From the NCBI RefSeq assembly GCF_900116645.1, contig NZ_FPBO01000001.1:194416-258415 (forward strand): 64,000 bases of DNA, in the 5' to 3' direction. Numbering within the stretch: the stretch's first letter is position 1; every line of letters starts with the position of its first letter. A program made the position numbers and the translations under genes. This stretch comes from Pseudoduganella namucuonensis. Lineage in GTDB: Bacteria > Pseudomonadota > Gammaproteobacteria > Burkholderiales > Burkholderiaceae_D. The notes below the pieces were generated by a model. The model did not search any database. It saw only the letters and a list, made by a program, of their open reading frames with translations, and was not told where the DNA came from. Shown in pieces: positions 13,380 to 22,072 of this stretch.

Positions 13380-14576
13380 ATGTCATCCACTTTTGGCCAC
13401 GACGAGGCCCAGGCCTATATCCACAAGCTGTTGACGGTGATGCACCAGACCGGCGGCTCGGACCTGTTCATCTCCGCCGACTTCCCGCCCAGCATCAAGT
13501 CGCAGGGCGCGATGAAGCCGCTCAGCCAGCAGCGCCTGACGGGCGAGGTGACGCGGGCGCTGGCGATGTCCATCATGAACGACAAGCAGCGCGCCGAGTT
13601 CCAGGCCGAGATGGAATGCAATTTCGCCATATCCCTGCCCAACGTGTGCCGATTCCGCGTCAACGTCTTCGTACAGCAGCAAAACGTGGCGATGGTGATC
13701 CGCACCATCGCGTCCGAGATCCCCAATTTCGAGAAGCTGGACCTGCCCGAGGTGCTGAAGGAGGTCATCATGACCAAGCGCGGGCTGGTGCTGGTGGTGG
13801 GCGGCACGGGTTCGGGCAAGTCGACCACGCTGGCGGCCATGATCGACTACCGCAACAGCAATTCGGCCGGCCACATCATCACGGTGGAGGACCCGGTCGA
13901 GTACGTGCACAAGAACAAGGGCTGCCTGGTCACGCACCGCGAGGTGGGCGTGGACACGCACTCCTGGCACAACGCGCTGAAGAACACGCTGCGCCAGGCG
14001 CCGGACGTGATCCTGATCGGCGAGATCCGCGACACCGAGACCATGGAGCACGCCATCGCGTTCGCCGAGACGGGCCATTTGTGCCTGGGCACGCTGCACG
14101 CGAACAACGCCAACCAGACCATGGACCGCATCATCAACTTCTTCCCGGAGGAGCGCCGCAACCAGCTGCTGATGGACCTGTCGTCCAACCTGCGCGCCAT
14201 CGTCTCGCAGCGGCTGATCCGCACCGAGGACGGCAAGGGCCGCAAGGCCGCCATCGAAATCCTGCTGAACACGCCCACCATCGCCGAGATGATCTTCAAG
14301 GGCAACTTCCAGGCCATCAAGGAAATCATGCACAAGTCGCGCGAGCTGGGCATGTGCACTTTCGACCAGGCGCTGTACGAACTCTATAATAAGGGCTACA
14401 TCGCGTATGAAGAGGCGATACGCAATGCCGACTCGGCCAACGGCCTGCGGCTGCAGATCAAGCTGCGCGGCGACCGCAAGGAGCCGGACGCAGGCGGCGG
14501 CGCCAGCACCGCCGGCGAGCTGAGCATGCAGATCGAGGAAGAGGAAGAGGAAGACGAAGCGCCTGGCAAGCAGTGA
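13380..14576 (+). CDS. Second PilT/PilU-family ATPase with acidic tail
   Basis: A 398-residue paralogue of PilU, not of PilT: Walker A GGTGSGKSTT, Asp box ITVEDPVEYVH, Walker B DVILIGEIRD, His box TGHLCLGTLHAN, and IAEMIFKGNFQAIKEIMHKS in place of AIRNLIRE. The start at 13380 (MSSTFGHDEAQ) follows a GAGG-type site. It is about 20 residues longer than the pilU at 5578 because of a Gly/Glu-rich C-terminus with a run of seven consecutive acidic residues. It is monocistronic or joined to rfaE2 (22-bp gap). It may be a condition-specific retraction cofactor; many betaproteobacteria carry more than one PilU-like gene. Confidence 0.93.
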   Translation: MSSTFGHDEAQAYIHKLLTVMHQTGGSDLFISADFPPSIKSQGAMKPLSQQRLTGEVTRALAMSIMNDKQRAEFQAEMECNFAISLPNVCRFRVNVFVQQQNVAMVIRTIASEIPNFEKLDLPEVLKEVIMTKRGLVLVVGGTGSGKSTTLAAMIDYRNSNSAGHIITVEDPVEYVHKNKGCLVTHREVGVDTHSWHNALKNTLRQAPDVILIGEIRDTETMEHAIAFAETGHLCLGTLHANNANQTMDRIINFFPEERRNQLLMDLSSNLRAIVSQRLIRTEDGKGRKAAIEILLNTPTIAEMIFKGNFQAIKEIMHKSRELGMCTFDQALYELYNKGYIAYEEAIRNADSANGLRLQIKLRGDRKEPDAGGGASTAGELSMQIEEEEEEDEAPGKQ

Positions 14577-14598
14577 GTTAGCAACCGTAAAAGGATTT

Positions 14599-15081
14599 AT
14601 GCCGTCATTTGAAGAAAAACTCTGCGACCGCGCCGCCCTCAAGGCGCGCGTGGCCGCGCTGCCGCAGCCGGTGGTGCTGACCAACGGCGTGTTCGACATC
14701 CTGCACCGGGGCCACGTCACCTATCTGGCGCAGGCGCGCGCGCTGGGCGCCTCGCTGGTGGTGGCGGCCAACACCGACGCCTCCGTCAAGCGCCTGGGCA
14801 AGGGCGACGACCGGCCGCTGAACGCCTGCGAGGACCGCATGGCGGTGCTGGCCGCGCTGGAATCGGTCAGCCTGGTGGTGCCGTTCGACGAGGACACCGC
14901 GCTGGAAGTGGTGGAGGAATGCCGGCCTGGCATCTACGCCAAGGGCGGCGACTACGACATGACGGCGATACCGGAGGGGCGCGCCGTGCTGGCCTACGGC
15001 GGCCGGGCGGTCGCCATCGATTTCGAGCACGACCGCTCGACCACCAAGCTGCTGGCCAAGGTGCGCACTTACGGCGGCTGA
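14599..15081 (+). CDS. rfaE2: D-glycero-beta-D-manno-heptose 1-phosphate adenylyltransferase
   Basis: A 160-residue nucleotidyltransferase corresponding to the C-terminal domain of the bifunctional HldE, which here is a stand-alone protein (RfaE2/HldC). The family signature is TNGVFDILHRGHVTYL, with the HxGH ATP site, then RPLNACEDRMAVLAAL, GGDYD and the closing DRSTTKLLAKVR. It makes ADP-heptose precursor for the lipopolysaccharide inner core. The kinase half is not in this window. It follows the second pilU-like gene by 22 bp. Confidence 0.94.
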   Translation: MPSFEEKLCDRAALKARVAALPQPVVLTNGVFDILHRGHVTYLAQARALGASLVVAANTDASVKRLGKGDDRPLNACEDRMAVLAALESVSLVVPFDEDTALEVVEECRPGIYAKGGDYDMTAIPEGRAVLAYGGRAVAIDFEHDRSTTKLLAKVRTYGG

Positions 15082-15085
15082 GGCC

Positions 15086-15547
15086 TCACTTCTTCTTGAG
15101 GACGGTGATGCGGCCGTCGGCCTCGAGGAAAATGCATTGCATTTCCGACATGTCGCAGTCCTGTTCGCGCATGGCCTGGTCGATCTCCTCGCGGGCCACG
15201 CGGTTGCTCTTGAGGACCGCCTCGAAGATGTCCCCGTCCCGTCCCAGCAGCACGGCGCTGCCGTCGATGATGGCGGCCGCCTTGCTGCTGTGGGAGGTGA
15301 CGAAGGCGATGGCGACGTTGAGCGCGATCAGCGTGCCCGCCAGGACGAGTCCGCCCGGCACCGACTCCTCGCCGCCGGACAGCGAGTTGGACACCGCCTC
15401 GCTGAGCAGCATCACGACCAGCAGGTCGAAGGGGGTGAACTGGCCGACCGTGCGCTTGCCGGAAAAGCGCACCATGACCAGCAGCGCCCCGTAAATGATG
15501 GCCGCCCGCGCCATGAGCTCCCACCACGGCAACTCCATCTCGAACAT
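15086..15547 (-). CDS. DUF421 (YetF-like) membrane protein
   Basis: A 153-residue protein with three N-terminal hydrophobic helices (about 10-80) and a small cytoplasmic YetF-type domain (VLLGRDGDIFEAVLKSNRVAREEID). The motif MVRFSGKRTVGQFTPFDLLVVMLL is the DUF421 signature. The start at 15547 is preceded by GGAGG; the longer frame reported upstream lacks a membrane-compatible start. Function is unknown; the family is common near stress genes. It converges with rfaE2, with only 4 bp between the stops. Confidence 0.87.
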   Translation of the reverse strand: MFEMELPWWELMARAAIIYGALLVMVRFSGKRTVGQFTPFDLLVVMLLSEAVSNSLSGGEESVPGGLVLAGTLIALNVAIAFVTSHSSKAAAIIDGSAVLLGRDGDIFEAVLKSNRVAREEIDQAMREQDCDMSEMQCIFLEADGRITVLKKK

Positions 15548-15625
15548 GACCGCCTCCACGAATAGCTGATCCGTCCTTATACGACGACCCCCCGCCGCGC
15601 GCCCACACCGTAGGCGGCCCACTGC

Positions 15626-15672
15626 TCACGCCGCTTTGGGGTCAGACCCCTTTTGCGGTTGACGCCGCTTGA
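15626..15672. repeat. Left REP-like inverted end of RAYT unit
   Basis: A 47-bp element with the hairpin-forming core GGGGTCAGACCCC at 15638-15650. It is matched by the right copy at 16538-16584. It lies between the DUF421 promoter and the transposase stop. Confidence 0.85.
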
Positions 15673-15687
15673 CCGCGGCCGGATGGA

Positions 15688-16467
15688 TTACTTTTTCGGG
15701 GCGGGCAGCATGTCGATCACGCGACGCACTGCTCGCGGCGATATGCCGAAACGGCGCGCGATCGCGCTGATTGAATGCCCCCCGGATAGGAAGGCATGTC
15801 GGATCGCCTCGTTTCGTCCATGTAGACGCAAGTCGCGTTGCGCCGCATCGGTTGACGAGGGCAACGCGATAGTCGTCGCTGGACGCGGCAGTAAATCGGC
15901 CAACGGGTCGCCATGCCCGATCCCTCGCAACACAAACTCAGCGTATGCCAGCCGTCGAGAGGCAAGGTCGCCCTTGCCAAACTGGCTGAGCATCCATTCC
16001 GCGTGGAGCCAGGCTGGCGCGTTGACCTTGCCGGCGAAGGCGGCGTAGCTGCTCCAGCGCCAGGCGACCGGGTGCGCCGTCAGCCTCGCGCGCACCGGAT
16101 TCAGCGAAATATATCTCGAGGTTTCAAGCAAATGCGCCTCGCGTTCGATCGGCAACGCGTAGTAGCGACCCTGGATGACGTGTCCGGTCAGCTCATGGCG
16201 CCAATTGAATTTTTGGCAGTACTTGCCGTTGAGGTAGGCCATCCCGGCGGCGAGATTGGCCTGCGGCGTTTCGACCAGCAAATGAAAGTGATTCGGCATT
16301 TGACAATAGCTGTGGACCAGGAAGCCATATTTATCCACGGTTGTGCCAAGCACATCTTGCCAACGCAGGTAATCGTCGTCCGCCCGATAAATCGCCGCGC
16401 CACGGTTGCCTCGGGAGGTAACGTGGTACAGGGCGTTGGCGAATTCGTTGCGGGGCGATCTGCTCAT
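15688..16467 (-). CDS. REP-associated tyrosine transposase (RAYT, Y1 family)
   Basis: A 259-residue single-strand DNA transposase of the IS200/IS605-related RAYT group. The HUH motif is in YCQMPNHFHLLVETP (HFH, about 61-63) and the catalytic Tyr is in ETSRYISLNPVRARL (about 120). It starts MSRSPRNEFANALYHVTSRG, a text typical of RAYTs. The C-terminus carries a helix-turn-helix-like stretch (HSISAIARRFGISPRAVRRV) that may bind REP DNA. RAYTs are thought to cut and move short palindromic REP elements rather than their own gene. Codon use is less G/C-biased than in neighbouring genes, consistent with acquisition. Confidence 0.93.
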   Translation of the reverse strand: MSRSPRNEFANALYHVTSRGNRGAAIYRADDDYLRWQDVLGTTVDKYGFLVHSYCQMPNHFHLLVETPQANLAAGMAYLNGKYCQKFNWRHELTGHVIQGRYYALPIEREAHLLETSRYISLNPVRARLTAHPVAWRWSSYAAFAGKVNAPAWLHAEWMLSQFGKGDLASRRLAYAEFVLRGIGHGDPLADLLPRPATTIALPSSTDAAQRDLRLHGRNEAIRHAFLSGGHSISAIARRFGISPRAVRRVIDMLPAPKK

Positions 16468-16537
16468 GCGCCCAACTTAGCAGCGTGCCATCGCGTCGCG
16501 TTGACCATGCTCACGCGAAGGCGCAGCTTGCCGTCAA

Positions 16538-16584
16538 TCAAGCGGCGTCAACAGCGCATGGGGTCTGACCCCAAAGCGGCGTGA
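16538..16584. repeat. Right REP-like inverted end of RAYT unit
   Basis: Inverted copy of 15626-15672, with GGGGTCTGACCCC at its core. It ends 8 bp before the trmL stop codon, so it may also form the 3' end of the trmL transcript. Confidence 0.85.
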
Positions 16585-16592
16585 ACAATAAG

Positions 16593-17063
16593 TCAGGCGC
16601 CGCCGGCGTAGCCGTTCTGGCGCCAGGCTTCGAACACCACCACGGCGACCGTGTTGGACAGGTTGAGGCTGCGGTTGTCGGGACGCATGGGCAGGCGGAT
16701 GCGCTGGCTCGCGGGGAAGCCGTCGCGCAGCGCCGGATCGAGGCCGCGCGTTTCGGATCCGAACACGAACACGTCGCCGGGCTGGAAGCGGGCCTCGGCG
16801 AACGGCGAGGAGCCGTGCGTGGTCATCGCGTACATGCGCGCCGGGTCCGGTTGCAGGTCGGCCAGGAAGGCGTCCCAGCTCTTGTGCACCTTCATGCTGG
16901 CATATTCGTGGTAATCGAGGCCGGCGCGCTTCATCTTGCTGTCTTCCAGCGGGAATCCCAGCGGTTCGATCAGGTGCAGCCGCGCGCCCGTGTTGGCGCA
17001 CAGGCGGATGACGTTGCCGGTGTTGGGCGGGATCTCGGGGTGGACCAGGACTACGTGAAACAC
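16593..17063 (-). CDS. trmL: tRNA (cytidine(34)-2'-O)-methyltransferase
   Basis: A 156-residue SPOUT-class methyltransferase that modifies the wobble base of tRNA-Leu isoacceptors. I choose a GTG start at 17063 (VFHVVLVHPEIPPNTGNVIRL) because GAAGGAG lies 6-7 bases upstream; the protein then has the standard TrmL length. Knot motifs are HLIEPLGFPL, FVFGSETRGLD and LPMRPDNRSLNLSNTVAVVVFEAWRQ. It starts 14 bp after the comF stop and is probably cotranscribed with it. Confidence 0.94.
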   Translation of the reverse strand: MFHVVLVHPEIPPNTGNVIRLCANTGARLHLIEPLGFPLEDSKMKRAGLDYHEYASMKVHKSWDAFLADLQPDPARMYAMTTHGSSPFAEARFQPGDVFVFGSETRGLDPALRDGFPASQRIRLPMRPDNRSLNLSNTVAVVVFEAWRQNGYAGGA

Positions 17064-17077
17064 TTTCTTCTCCTTCA

Positions 17078-17860
17078 CTATATATAATGCGGCGGCGTGC
17101 GCGCGAACACCAGGCAGGTGACGCGCGCGGCGCCGTAGCGCTTGAATGTGGCGGCCAGCGCGTTCAGCGTCTCGCCGCTGGTCATCACGTCGTCCACCAG
17201 GCCGATGTGGCGACCCTCCACCAGCGCCCGGTCGCGCAGCGCGAACGCGCGGGCGACGTTGGCGCCCCGCGCCGATGGTTCGACCAGGCTTTGCGCGGCG
17301 GTGTCGTGCACCCGCACGGCCAGCCTCGGATGCAGCTCCACGCCCAGCGCCCGCGACAGCGGCCGGGCGATCTCCAGCGCCTGGTTGAAGCCGCGCCCGG
17401 CCAGCCGCTTCGGCCCCAGCGGCACGGGGCACAGCAGGGCGGGGCGCGCGAAACCGGGCGCGGCCAGGGCGGCGTCCGCCAGCGCCCGGCCGAACAGCGC
17501 GGCGAGCGCCAGACGGCCGCGGAATTTCAGTTGCAGCACCAGCCGGTCCAGCGGCAGCGCGTAATCCACGGCCACGAAGGTGGCGTCGAAGGCGGGACGG
17601 TCGGTGACGCAGCGTCCGCACAATCGGGCGCCGGCCGCCCCGTCCGCGCCCTCGGCCAGCGGATTGGCGCAGACCCGGCAGCGCGGACGCGCGCAACGCA
17701 GGTGCTCGGCGTGGCAGGACGCGCAGGCGATGCGCCCGCCCGCCGCGCCGCCGCACAGCACGCATTCGCCGGGCAGCAGGACGTCGGCCGCCGCCCCCAG
17801 CGCCGCCAGCAGGCGCGCGCTCCACGGCGCGGCCGCGTCGTCCGGTGGAACGGTCGGCAT
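17078..17860 (-). CDS. comF: ComF family phosphoribosyltransferase-like protein
   Basis: A 260-residue competence-type protein. The start at 17860 is preceded by GGGAGGA. The N-terminus holds a Cys-rich zinc module (CVLCGG, CASC, CRVC, CGRC, about residues 33-90), and the C-terminal half is a phosphoribosyltransferase fold with the PRPP loop GLVDDVMTSGETLNA. ComF (GntX) is required for DNA uptake in Gram-positive competence, while the role in betaproteobacteria is less clear. It is divergent from the BioC-like gene, with 57 bp between the starts. Confidence 0.93.
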   Translation of the reverse strand: MPTVPPDDAAAPWSARLLAALGAAADVLLPGECVLCGGAAGGRIACASCHAEHLRCARPRCRVCANPLAEGADGAAGARLCGRCVTDRPAFDATFVAVDYALPLDRLVLQLKFRGRLALAALFGRALADAALAAPGFARPALLCPVPLGPKRLAGRGFNQALEIARPLSRALGVELHPRLAVRVHDTAAQSLVEPSARGANVARAFALRDRALVEGRHIGLVDDVMTSGETLNALAATFKRYGAARVTCLVFARTPPHYI

Positions 17861-17917
17861 CGCGTATCCTCCCAACCATGTAAACTGCCGCCATTATCTC
17901 ATTCGCGAAGCGATACC

Positions 17918-18838
17918 ATGCAAGTGCCTGCCAAACCGCCCAAATTGAGCGCGCCCATCGACCTGGAGCGCGTGCGCGCGCTGTTTTCCCGCCCCGAACG
18001 CGTCCAACCGTCCGATTTCCTGCGCCGCGAAGTGGCTTCCCGCATGCACGACCGCCTGGACCTGGTGCGGATCACGCCGCGGCGCGTGCTGGACGCCGGC
18101 TGCGGCGAGGGTGCCGATTTGTCACTATTGCAGAAAAAGTTCGCCGCCGCCCAGATCGTCGGCATCGACGCCTCCGAGGCGATGGCGCGCGCGGCCAGGG
18201 GGCCGGCCGCGCGCGGCCTGAACCAGCTGCTGAGCAGGCTGCTGCCGGCGAAGACCGGCGTCGACCTGCTGTGCGGCGACTACGCCGAGCTGCCGCTGCC
18301 GCTGCACAGCGTGGACCTGGTGTGGTCCAACCTGGCGCTGCACTGGCATCCGCAGCCGGACCGCGTGTTCGCCGAGTGGCGCCGCGTACTGGCCGTCGAC
18401 GGCCTGCTGATGTTCTCCTGCTTCGGCCCGGACACCTTCCAGGAGCTGCGCGCCGCCTTCGCCGATGTGGACCTGGCGCCACATGCGCTGCCTTTCGTGG
18501 ACATGCACGATTTCGGCGACCAGCTGGTGGAGGCGGGCTTCTCCACGCCGGTGCTGGACATGGAAAAGATCACCGTCACCTACGACGGCGTGCAGGCGCT
18601 GCTGGCCGACGCGCGCGCCTGGGGCGGCAACCCGCTGAGCACCCGCCGCAAGGGCCTGCTGGGCCGCGGGGCGCATGGCAGGCTGCTGTCCGCCCTGGAG
18701 CGCCAGCGCCGCCCGGACGGCAAGCTGGGCCTGACTTTCGAGGTGGTCTACGGCCACGCCTTCCGTCCCGCGCCGCGCGTCACCAGCGCGGGCGAGTCCA
18801 TCATTCGCTTCGATCTTCCGCGAAAGCCCAATAAATAA
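17918..18838 (+). CDS. bioC: BioC-like SAM-dependent methyltransferase
   Basis: A 306-residue class I methyltransferase. Motif I is VLDAGCGEGADLSLL (about 55), followed by IVGIDASEAMARAA and the BioC-type text LPLHSVDLVWSNLALHWHPQPDRVFAEWRRVL. BioC methylates malonyl-ACP to disguise the first intermediate of biotin synthesis as a fatty-acid primer. The protein is longer than E. coli BioC, and no other bio genes are next to it, so assignment as BioC is likely but not certain. The ATG at 17918 (MQVPAKPPKL) gives the best start; the very long frame upstream is the antisense of comF. Confidence 0.75.
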   Translation: MQVPAKPPKLSAPIDLERVRALFSRPERVQPSDFLRREVASRMHDRLDLVRITPRRVLDAGCGEGADLSLLQKKFAAAQIVGIDASEAMARAARGPAARGLNQLLSRLLPAKTGVDLLCGDYAELPLPLHSVDLVWSNLALHWHPQPDRVFAEWRRVLAVDGLLMFSCFGPDTFQELRAAFADVDLAPHALPFVDMHDFGDQLVEAGFSTPVLDMEKITVTYDGVQALLADARAWGGNPLSTRRKGLLGRGAHGRLLSALERQRRPDGKLGLTFEVVYGHAFRPAPRVTSAGESIIRFDLPRKPNK

Positions 18839-18923
18839 GCACGAATAAGCGTAATATCGCTGCGCGTATGTGGCAAATATCGCCAAAGCGGTCGGCAATG
18901 CACTTGCGTAATGGATAATCTTC

Positions 18924-18953
18924 TTGATGCGTCCAAGGGATGTTGTCTATAAT
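18924..18953 (+). promoter_or_regulatory. Probable sigma-70 promoter of the cytochrome oxidase operon
   Basis: TTGATG at 18924-18929 and a perfect TATAAT at 18948-18953, 18 bases apart, upstream of coxB (start 19095). This would give a leader of about 135 bases. It lies in the 256-bp gap after the BioC-like gene. Assigned by sequence only. Confidence 0.5.
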
Positions 18954-19094
18954 CCTTGACTAATTTTGCCATCATTTCGCCTGGTTTCCAGGACCCGGCG
19001 AGGGATTTTAGGTGTTGTAGCGTACGGCGGCTATTCAGAACATCGGACGGCTGCCTTTAAAAAATATTTTATTTCTTGGGTGGTTGGGGAAAAC

Positions 19095-20318
19095 ATGAAA
19101 CATGCAAAGCGATTTCAATCGTTGATGCTCGCGCTGTCGATGACGGCCGCCGCCGTCCCCGCGTGGGCGGCGGAGGCGGCGGCAGCGGCATCGGAATACT
19201 CGAAGGCGACAGGCGGCACCGGCGGTCCCATCGCCAACCAGCTGAACCTGGCGCCGCCGGCAACGGCGATCGCTGCGGACATCTACAGCCTGCACAACCT
19301 GATGATGTACATCTGCCTGGCGATCTTCGTCGCCGTGTTCGGCGTGATGTTCTATTCCATCTTCAAGCACCGCAAGTCGCTGGGCCACAAGGCCGCCTCC
19401 TTCCACGAATCGACCGCCGTTGAAATCGCCTGGACCATCGTGCCCTTCCTGATCGTGATCGGCATGGCGCTGCCCGCCACCCGCACCGTGGTCGCCATGA
19501 AGGACACCGCCAACGCCGACGTCACCATCAAGGCCACCGGCATGCAGTGGAAATGGGGCTACGACTACCTGAAGGGCGAGGGCGAGGGCATCAGCTTCGT
19601 CTCCAACCTGTCCACCCCGCGCGCGCAGGTCGGCCAGCCCGGCCAGGCCGCCACCGAGAAACGCGGCGAAAACTACCTGATCGAAGTCGACAACGAGGTG
19701 GTCGTGCCGGTCAAGAAGAAGATCCGCATCGTCACCACCGCCAACGACGTGATCCACGCCTGGATGATCCCGGCCTTCGGCGTGAAGCAGGACGCCATCC
19801 CCGGCTTCGTGCGCGACACCTGGTTCCGCGCCGAGTACACCGGCGTTTATCGCGGCAATTGCGCCGAACTGTGCGGCAAAGAGCACGCCTTCATGCCGAT
19901 CGTGGTGCGCGTCGTGACCTCGGAAGAGTACAGCGCCTGGGTCGACAAGAAGAAAAAGGAAATGGCCGCGCTGGCCGACGATCCGACCAAGACCTGGACC
20001 ATAGACGAGCTGAAAACCAAGGGCGAGAAGGTCTACACCGCCAACTGCGCGGTCTGCCACCAGGCGACCGGCAAGGGCGTGCCGGGCGCGTTCGCCGCGC
20101 TGGACGGCTCCGAAAACGTGAACGGCCCGAAAGCCGATCAGATCCACGTGCTGCTGAACGGTAAGAAGAGCGGCAAGTTCCCGGCTGAAATGCCAGCCTG
20201 GAAACAACTGTCGGACACCGATATTGCGGCTGTCATCACGTACACCCGTAATAGCTGGTCGAACAAGCCGGCCGAAAACATCGTTCAACCAGCCGAAGTC
20301 CTGGCTGCACGCAAGTAA
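19095..20318 (+). CDS. coxB: Cytochrome c oxidase subunit II with fused cytochrome c domain
   Basis: A 407-residue protein of an aa3/caa3-type oxidase. A signal peptide (MKHAKRFQSLMLALSMTAAA...) is followed by two transmembrane helices (about 60-85 and 105-125), then the CuA cupredoxin domain with the ligand set CAELCGKEHAFM (about 256-267). After a Lys-rich linker there is a C-terminal class I cytochrome c domain with CAVCH (about residues 318-322) and a probable Met ligand in EMPAWKQL. The fused cytochrome passes electrons to CuA. It is the first gene of coxB-ctaD-small protein-ctaG-DUF2970-ctaE. The start at 19095 is chosen for the signal peptide. Confidence 0.96.
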   Translation: MKHAKRFQSLMLALSMTAAAVPAWAAEAAAAASEYSKATGGTGGPIANQLNLAPPATAIAADIYSLHNLMMYICLAIFVAVFGVMFYSIFKHRKSLGHKAASFHESTAVEIAWTIVPFLIVIGMALPATRTVVAMKDTANADVTIKATGMQWKWGYDYLKGEGEGISFVSNLSTPRAQVGQPGQAATEKRGENYLIEVDNEVVVPVKKKIRIVTTANDVIHAWMIPAFGVKQDAIPGFVRDTWFRAEYTGVYRGNCAELCGKEHAFMPIVVRVVTSEEYSAWVDKKKKEMAALADDPTKTWTIDELKTKGEKVYTANCAVCHQATGKGVPGAFAALDGSENVNGPKADQIHVLLNGKKSGKFPAEMPAWKQLSDTDIAAVITYTRNSWSNKPAENIVQPAEVLAARK

Positions 20319-20334
20319 TTAGGAGCTGCACATT

Positions 20335-21951
20335 ATGAGCACGACTGTCGATCACGCACACGATCACGCCCATGGCCACGACCATGGTCACGACCACGAT
20401 CACGCACACGATCACCCCAGCGGCTACCAGCGCTGGCTGTTCGCCACCAACCACAAGGATATCGGTTCGCTGTACCTGTGGTTCTCCTTCATCATGCTGC
20501 TGTCCGGCGGCGTGCTGGCGCTGATGATACGCACCGAGCTGTTCCAGCCCGGCCTGCAGTTCTTCCAGCCCGAGTTCTTCAACCAGCTCACCACCATGCA
20601 CGGCCTGGTGATGGTGTTCGGCGCCATCATGCCGGCCTTCGTCGGCTTCGCCAACTGGATGATCCCGCTGCAGGTGGGCGCCTCCGACATGGCGTTCGCG
20701 CGCATGAACAACTTCTCGTTCTGGCTGCTGCCGCCGGCCGCGCTGCTGCTGGCCGGCTCCTTCTTCGTGCCGGGCGGCGCCACCGCCGCCGGCTGGACGC
20801 TGTACGCGCCGCTGTCGACCCAGATGGGCATCGGCATGGACATGGGCATCTTCGCCATGCACATCATGGGCGCCTCGTCGATCATGGGCTCGATCAACAT
20901 CATCGTCACCATCCTGAACATGCGCGCGCCCGGCATGACCCTGATGAAGATGCCGATGTTCTGCTGGACCTGGCTGATCACCGCCTACCTGCTGATTGCC
21001 GTGATGCCGGTCCTGGCCGGCGCCATCACCATGACGCTGACCGACCGCCACTTCGGCACCTCGTTCTTCAACGCCGCCGGCGGCGGCGACCCGGTCATGT
21101 ACCAGCACATCTTCTGGTTCTTCGGCCACCCCGAGGTCTACATCATGATTCTGCCGGCCTTCGGCATCGTGTCCCAGATCATCCCGGCCTTCGCCCGCAA
21201 GCCGCTGTTCGGCTACGCCTCGATGGTGTACGCCACCGCGTCGATCGCCATCCTGTCGTTCATCGTCTGGGCCCACCACATGTTCACCACCGGCATGCCG
21301 GTGACCTCGCAGCTGTTCTTCATGTACGCCACCATGCTGATCTCGGTGCCGACCGGCGTGAAGGTGTTCAACTGGATCGCCACCATGTGGAAGGGCTCGA
21401 TGACCTTCGAGACCCCGATGCTGTTCGCCGTCGGCTTCATCTTCGTGTTCACCATGGGCGGCTTCACCGGCCTGATCCTGGCCGTCACGCCGATCGACAT
21501 CCAGCTGCAGGACACCTACTACGTGGTGGCCCACTTCCACTACGTGCTGGTGGCCGGCTCGCTGTTCGCGCTGTTCGCCGGTTTCTACTACTGGGGTCCG
21601 AAGTGGACCGGCTTCATGTACAACGAGACCATGGGCAAGCTGCACTTCTGGGCGTCGCTGATCACGTTCAACATCACCTTCTTCCCGATGCACTTCCTGG
21701 GCCTGGCCGGCATGCCGCGCCGCTACGCCGACTACCCGGCGCAGTTCACCGACTTCAACTCGATCGCCACCGTCGGCGCCTTCGGTTTCGGCCTGTGCCA
21801 GGTGTTCTTCCTGTTCTTCGTGGTGCTGCCTTCGATCCGCGGCGGCAAGCCGGCGGCCGACAAGCCATGGGACGGCGCCGAGGGCCTGGAGTGGACCGTG
21901 CCGTCGCCGGCGCCGTTCCACACCTTCGAAACCCCACCGACCGTCAAATAA
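20335..21951 (+). CDS. ctaD: Cytochrome c oxidase subunit I
   Basis: A 538-residue catalytic subunit with twelve transmembrane helices. Heme a and heme a3-CuB ligands are visible: TMHGLVMVF (low-spin heme His), [16 protein letters not shown] (CuB His and cross-linked Tyr), WAHHMFTTG (CuB His pair) and [12 protein letters not shown] (heme a3 and heme a His). The K and D channel texts look standard. An unusual N-terminal extension before the conserved [15 protein letters not shown] contains about eleven His interspersed with Asp and Gly (residues 6-27). It follows coxB by 16 bp. Confidence 0.97.
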   Translation: MSTTVDHAHDHAHGHDHGHDHDHAHDHPSGYQRWLFATNHKDIGSLYLWFSFIMLLSGGVLALMIRTELFQPGLQFFQPEFFNQLTTMHGLVMVFGAIMPAFVGFANWMIPLQVGASDMAFARMNNFSFWLLPPAALLLAGSFFVPGGATAAGWTLYAPLSTQMGIGMDMGIFAMHIMGASSIMGSINIIVTILNMRAPGMTLMKMPMFCWTWLITAYLLIAVMPVLAGAITMTLTDRHFGTSFFNAAGGGDPVMYQHIFWFFGHPEVYIMILPAFGIVSQIIPAFARKPLFGYASMVYATASIAILSFIVWAHHMFTTGMPVTSQLFFMYATMLISVPTGVKVFNWIATMWKGSMTFETPMLFAVGFIFVFTMGGFTGLILAVTPIDIQLQDTYYVVAHFHYVLVAGSLFALFAGFYYWGPKWTGFMYNETMGKLHFWASLITFNITFFPMHFLGLAGMPRRYADYPAQFTDFNSIATVGAFGFGLCQVFFLFFVVLPSIRGGKPAADKPWDGAEGLEWTVPSPAPFHTFETPPTVK

Positions 21952-21963
21952 GCGGGGCGCACC

Positions 21964-22071
21964 ATGAGCGATCGGAAAAAACCCAACAACCTGAAGCTGG
22001 CCCTGACCCTGGGTTCGATCGCCGTGGTGTTCTTCGCCGCGGTGTTCGTCAAGCGCAGCCTGATGGGATGA
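21964..22071 (+). CDS. Cytochrome oxidase small assembly protein
   Basis: A 35-residue single-span membrane protein: basic N-terminus MSDRKKPNNLK, one helix (LALTLGSIAVVFFAAVFVKR) and a short tail. Similar tiny proteins sit between ctaD and ctaG in many Burkholderiales oxidase operons and are annotated as small assembly proteins; the precise role is unproven. It starts 12 bp after ctaD, and ctaG begins 1 bp after its stop. Confidence 0.8.
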   Translation: MSDRKKPNNLKLALTLGSIAVVFFAAVFVKRSLMG

Positions 22072-22072
22072 T

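Larger units (their letters stand above)
15626..16584. mobile_element. RAYT transposase unit bounded by 47-bp inverted REP-like ends
   Basis: The transposase gene is bracketed by two 47-bp inverted copies, 15626-15672 and 16538-16584. I aligned them by hand: the outer 25 bases are an exact reverse complement, the inner 15 bases are exact (GTTGACGCCGCTTGA on the left), and the 7 bases between differ at four positions, giving 43 of 47 matching. Each end carries the palindrome GGGGTCAGACCCC. This is the organisation expected of a REP-associated tyrosine transposase with its cognate elements. No target-site duplication is evident, as expected for Y1 enzymes. Confidence 0.9.

Noticed and set aside
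15626..16584. Classical insertion sequence with DDE transposase
   Set aside because: The enzyme has HUH and Tyr motifs (Y1 type) and there is no target duplication; it is a RAYT unit.
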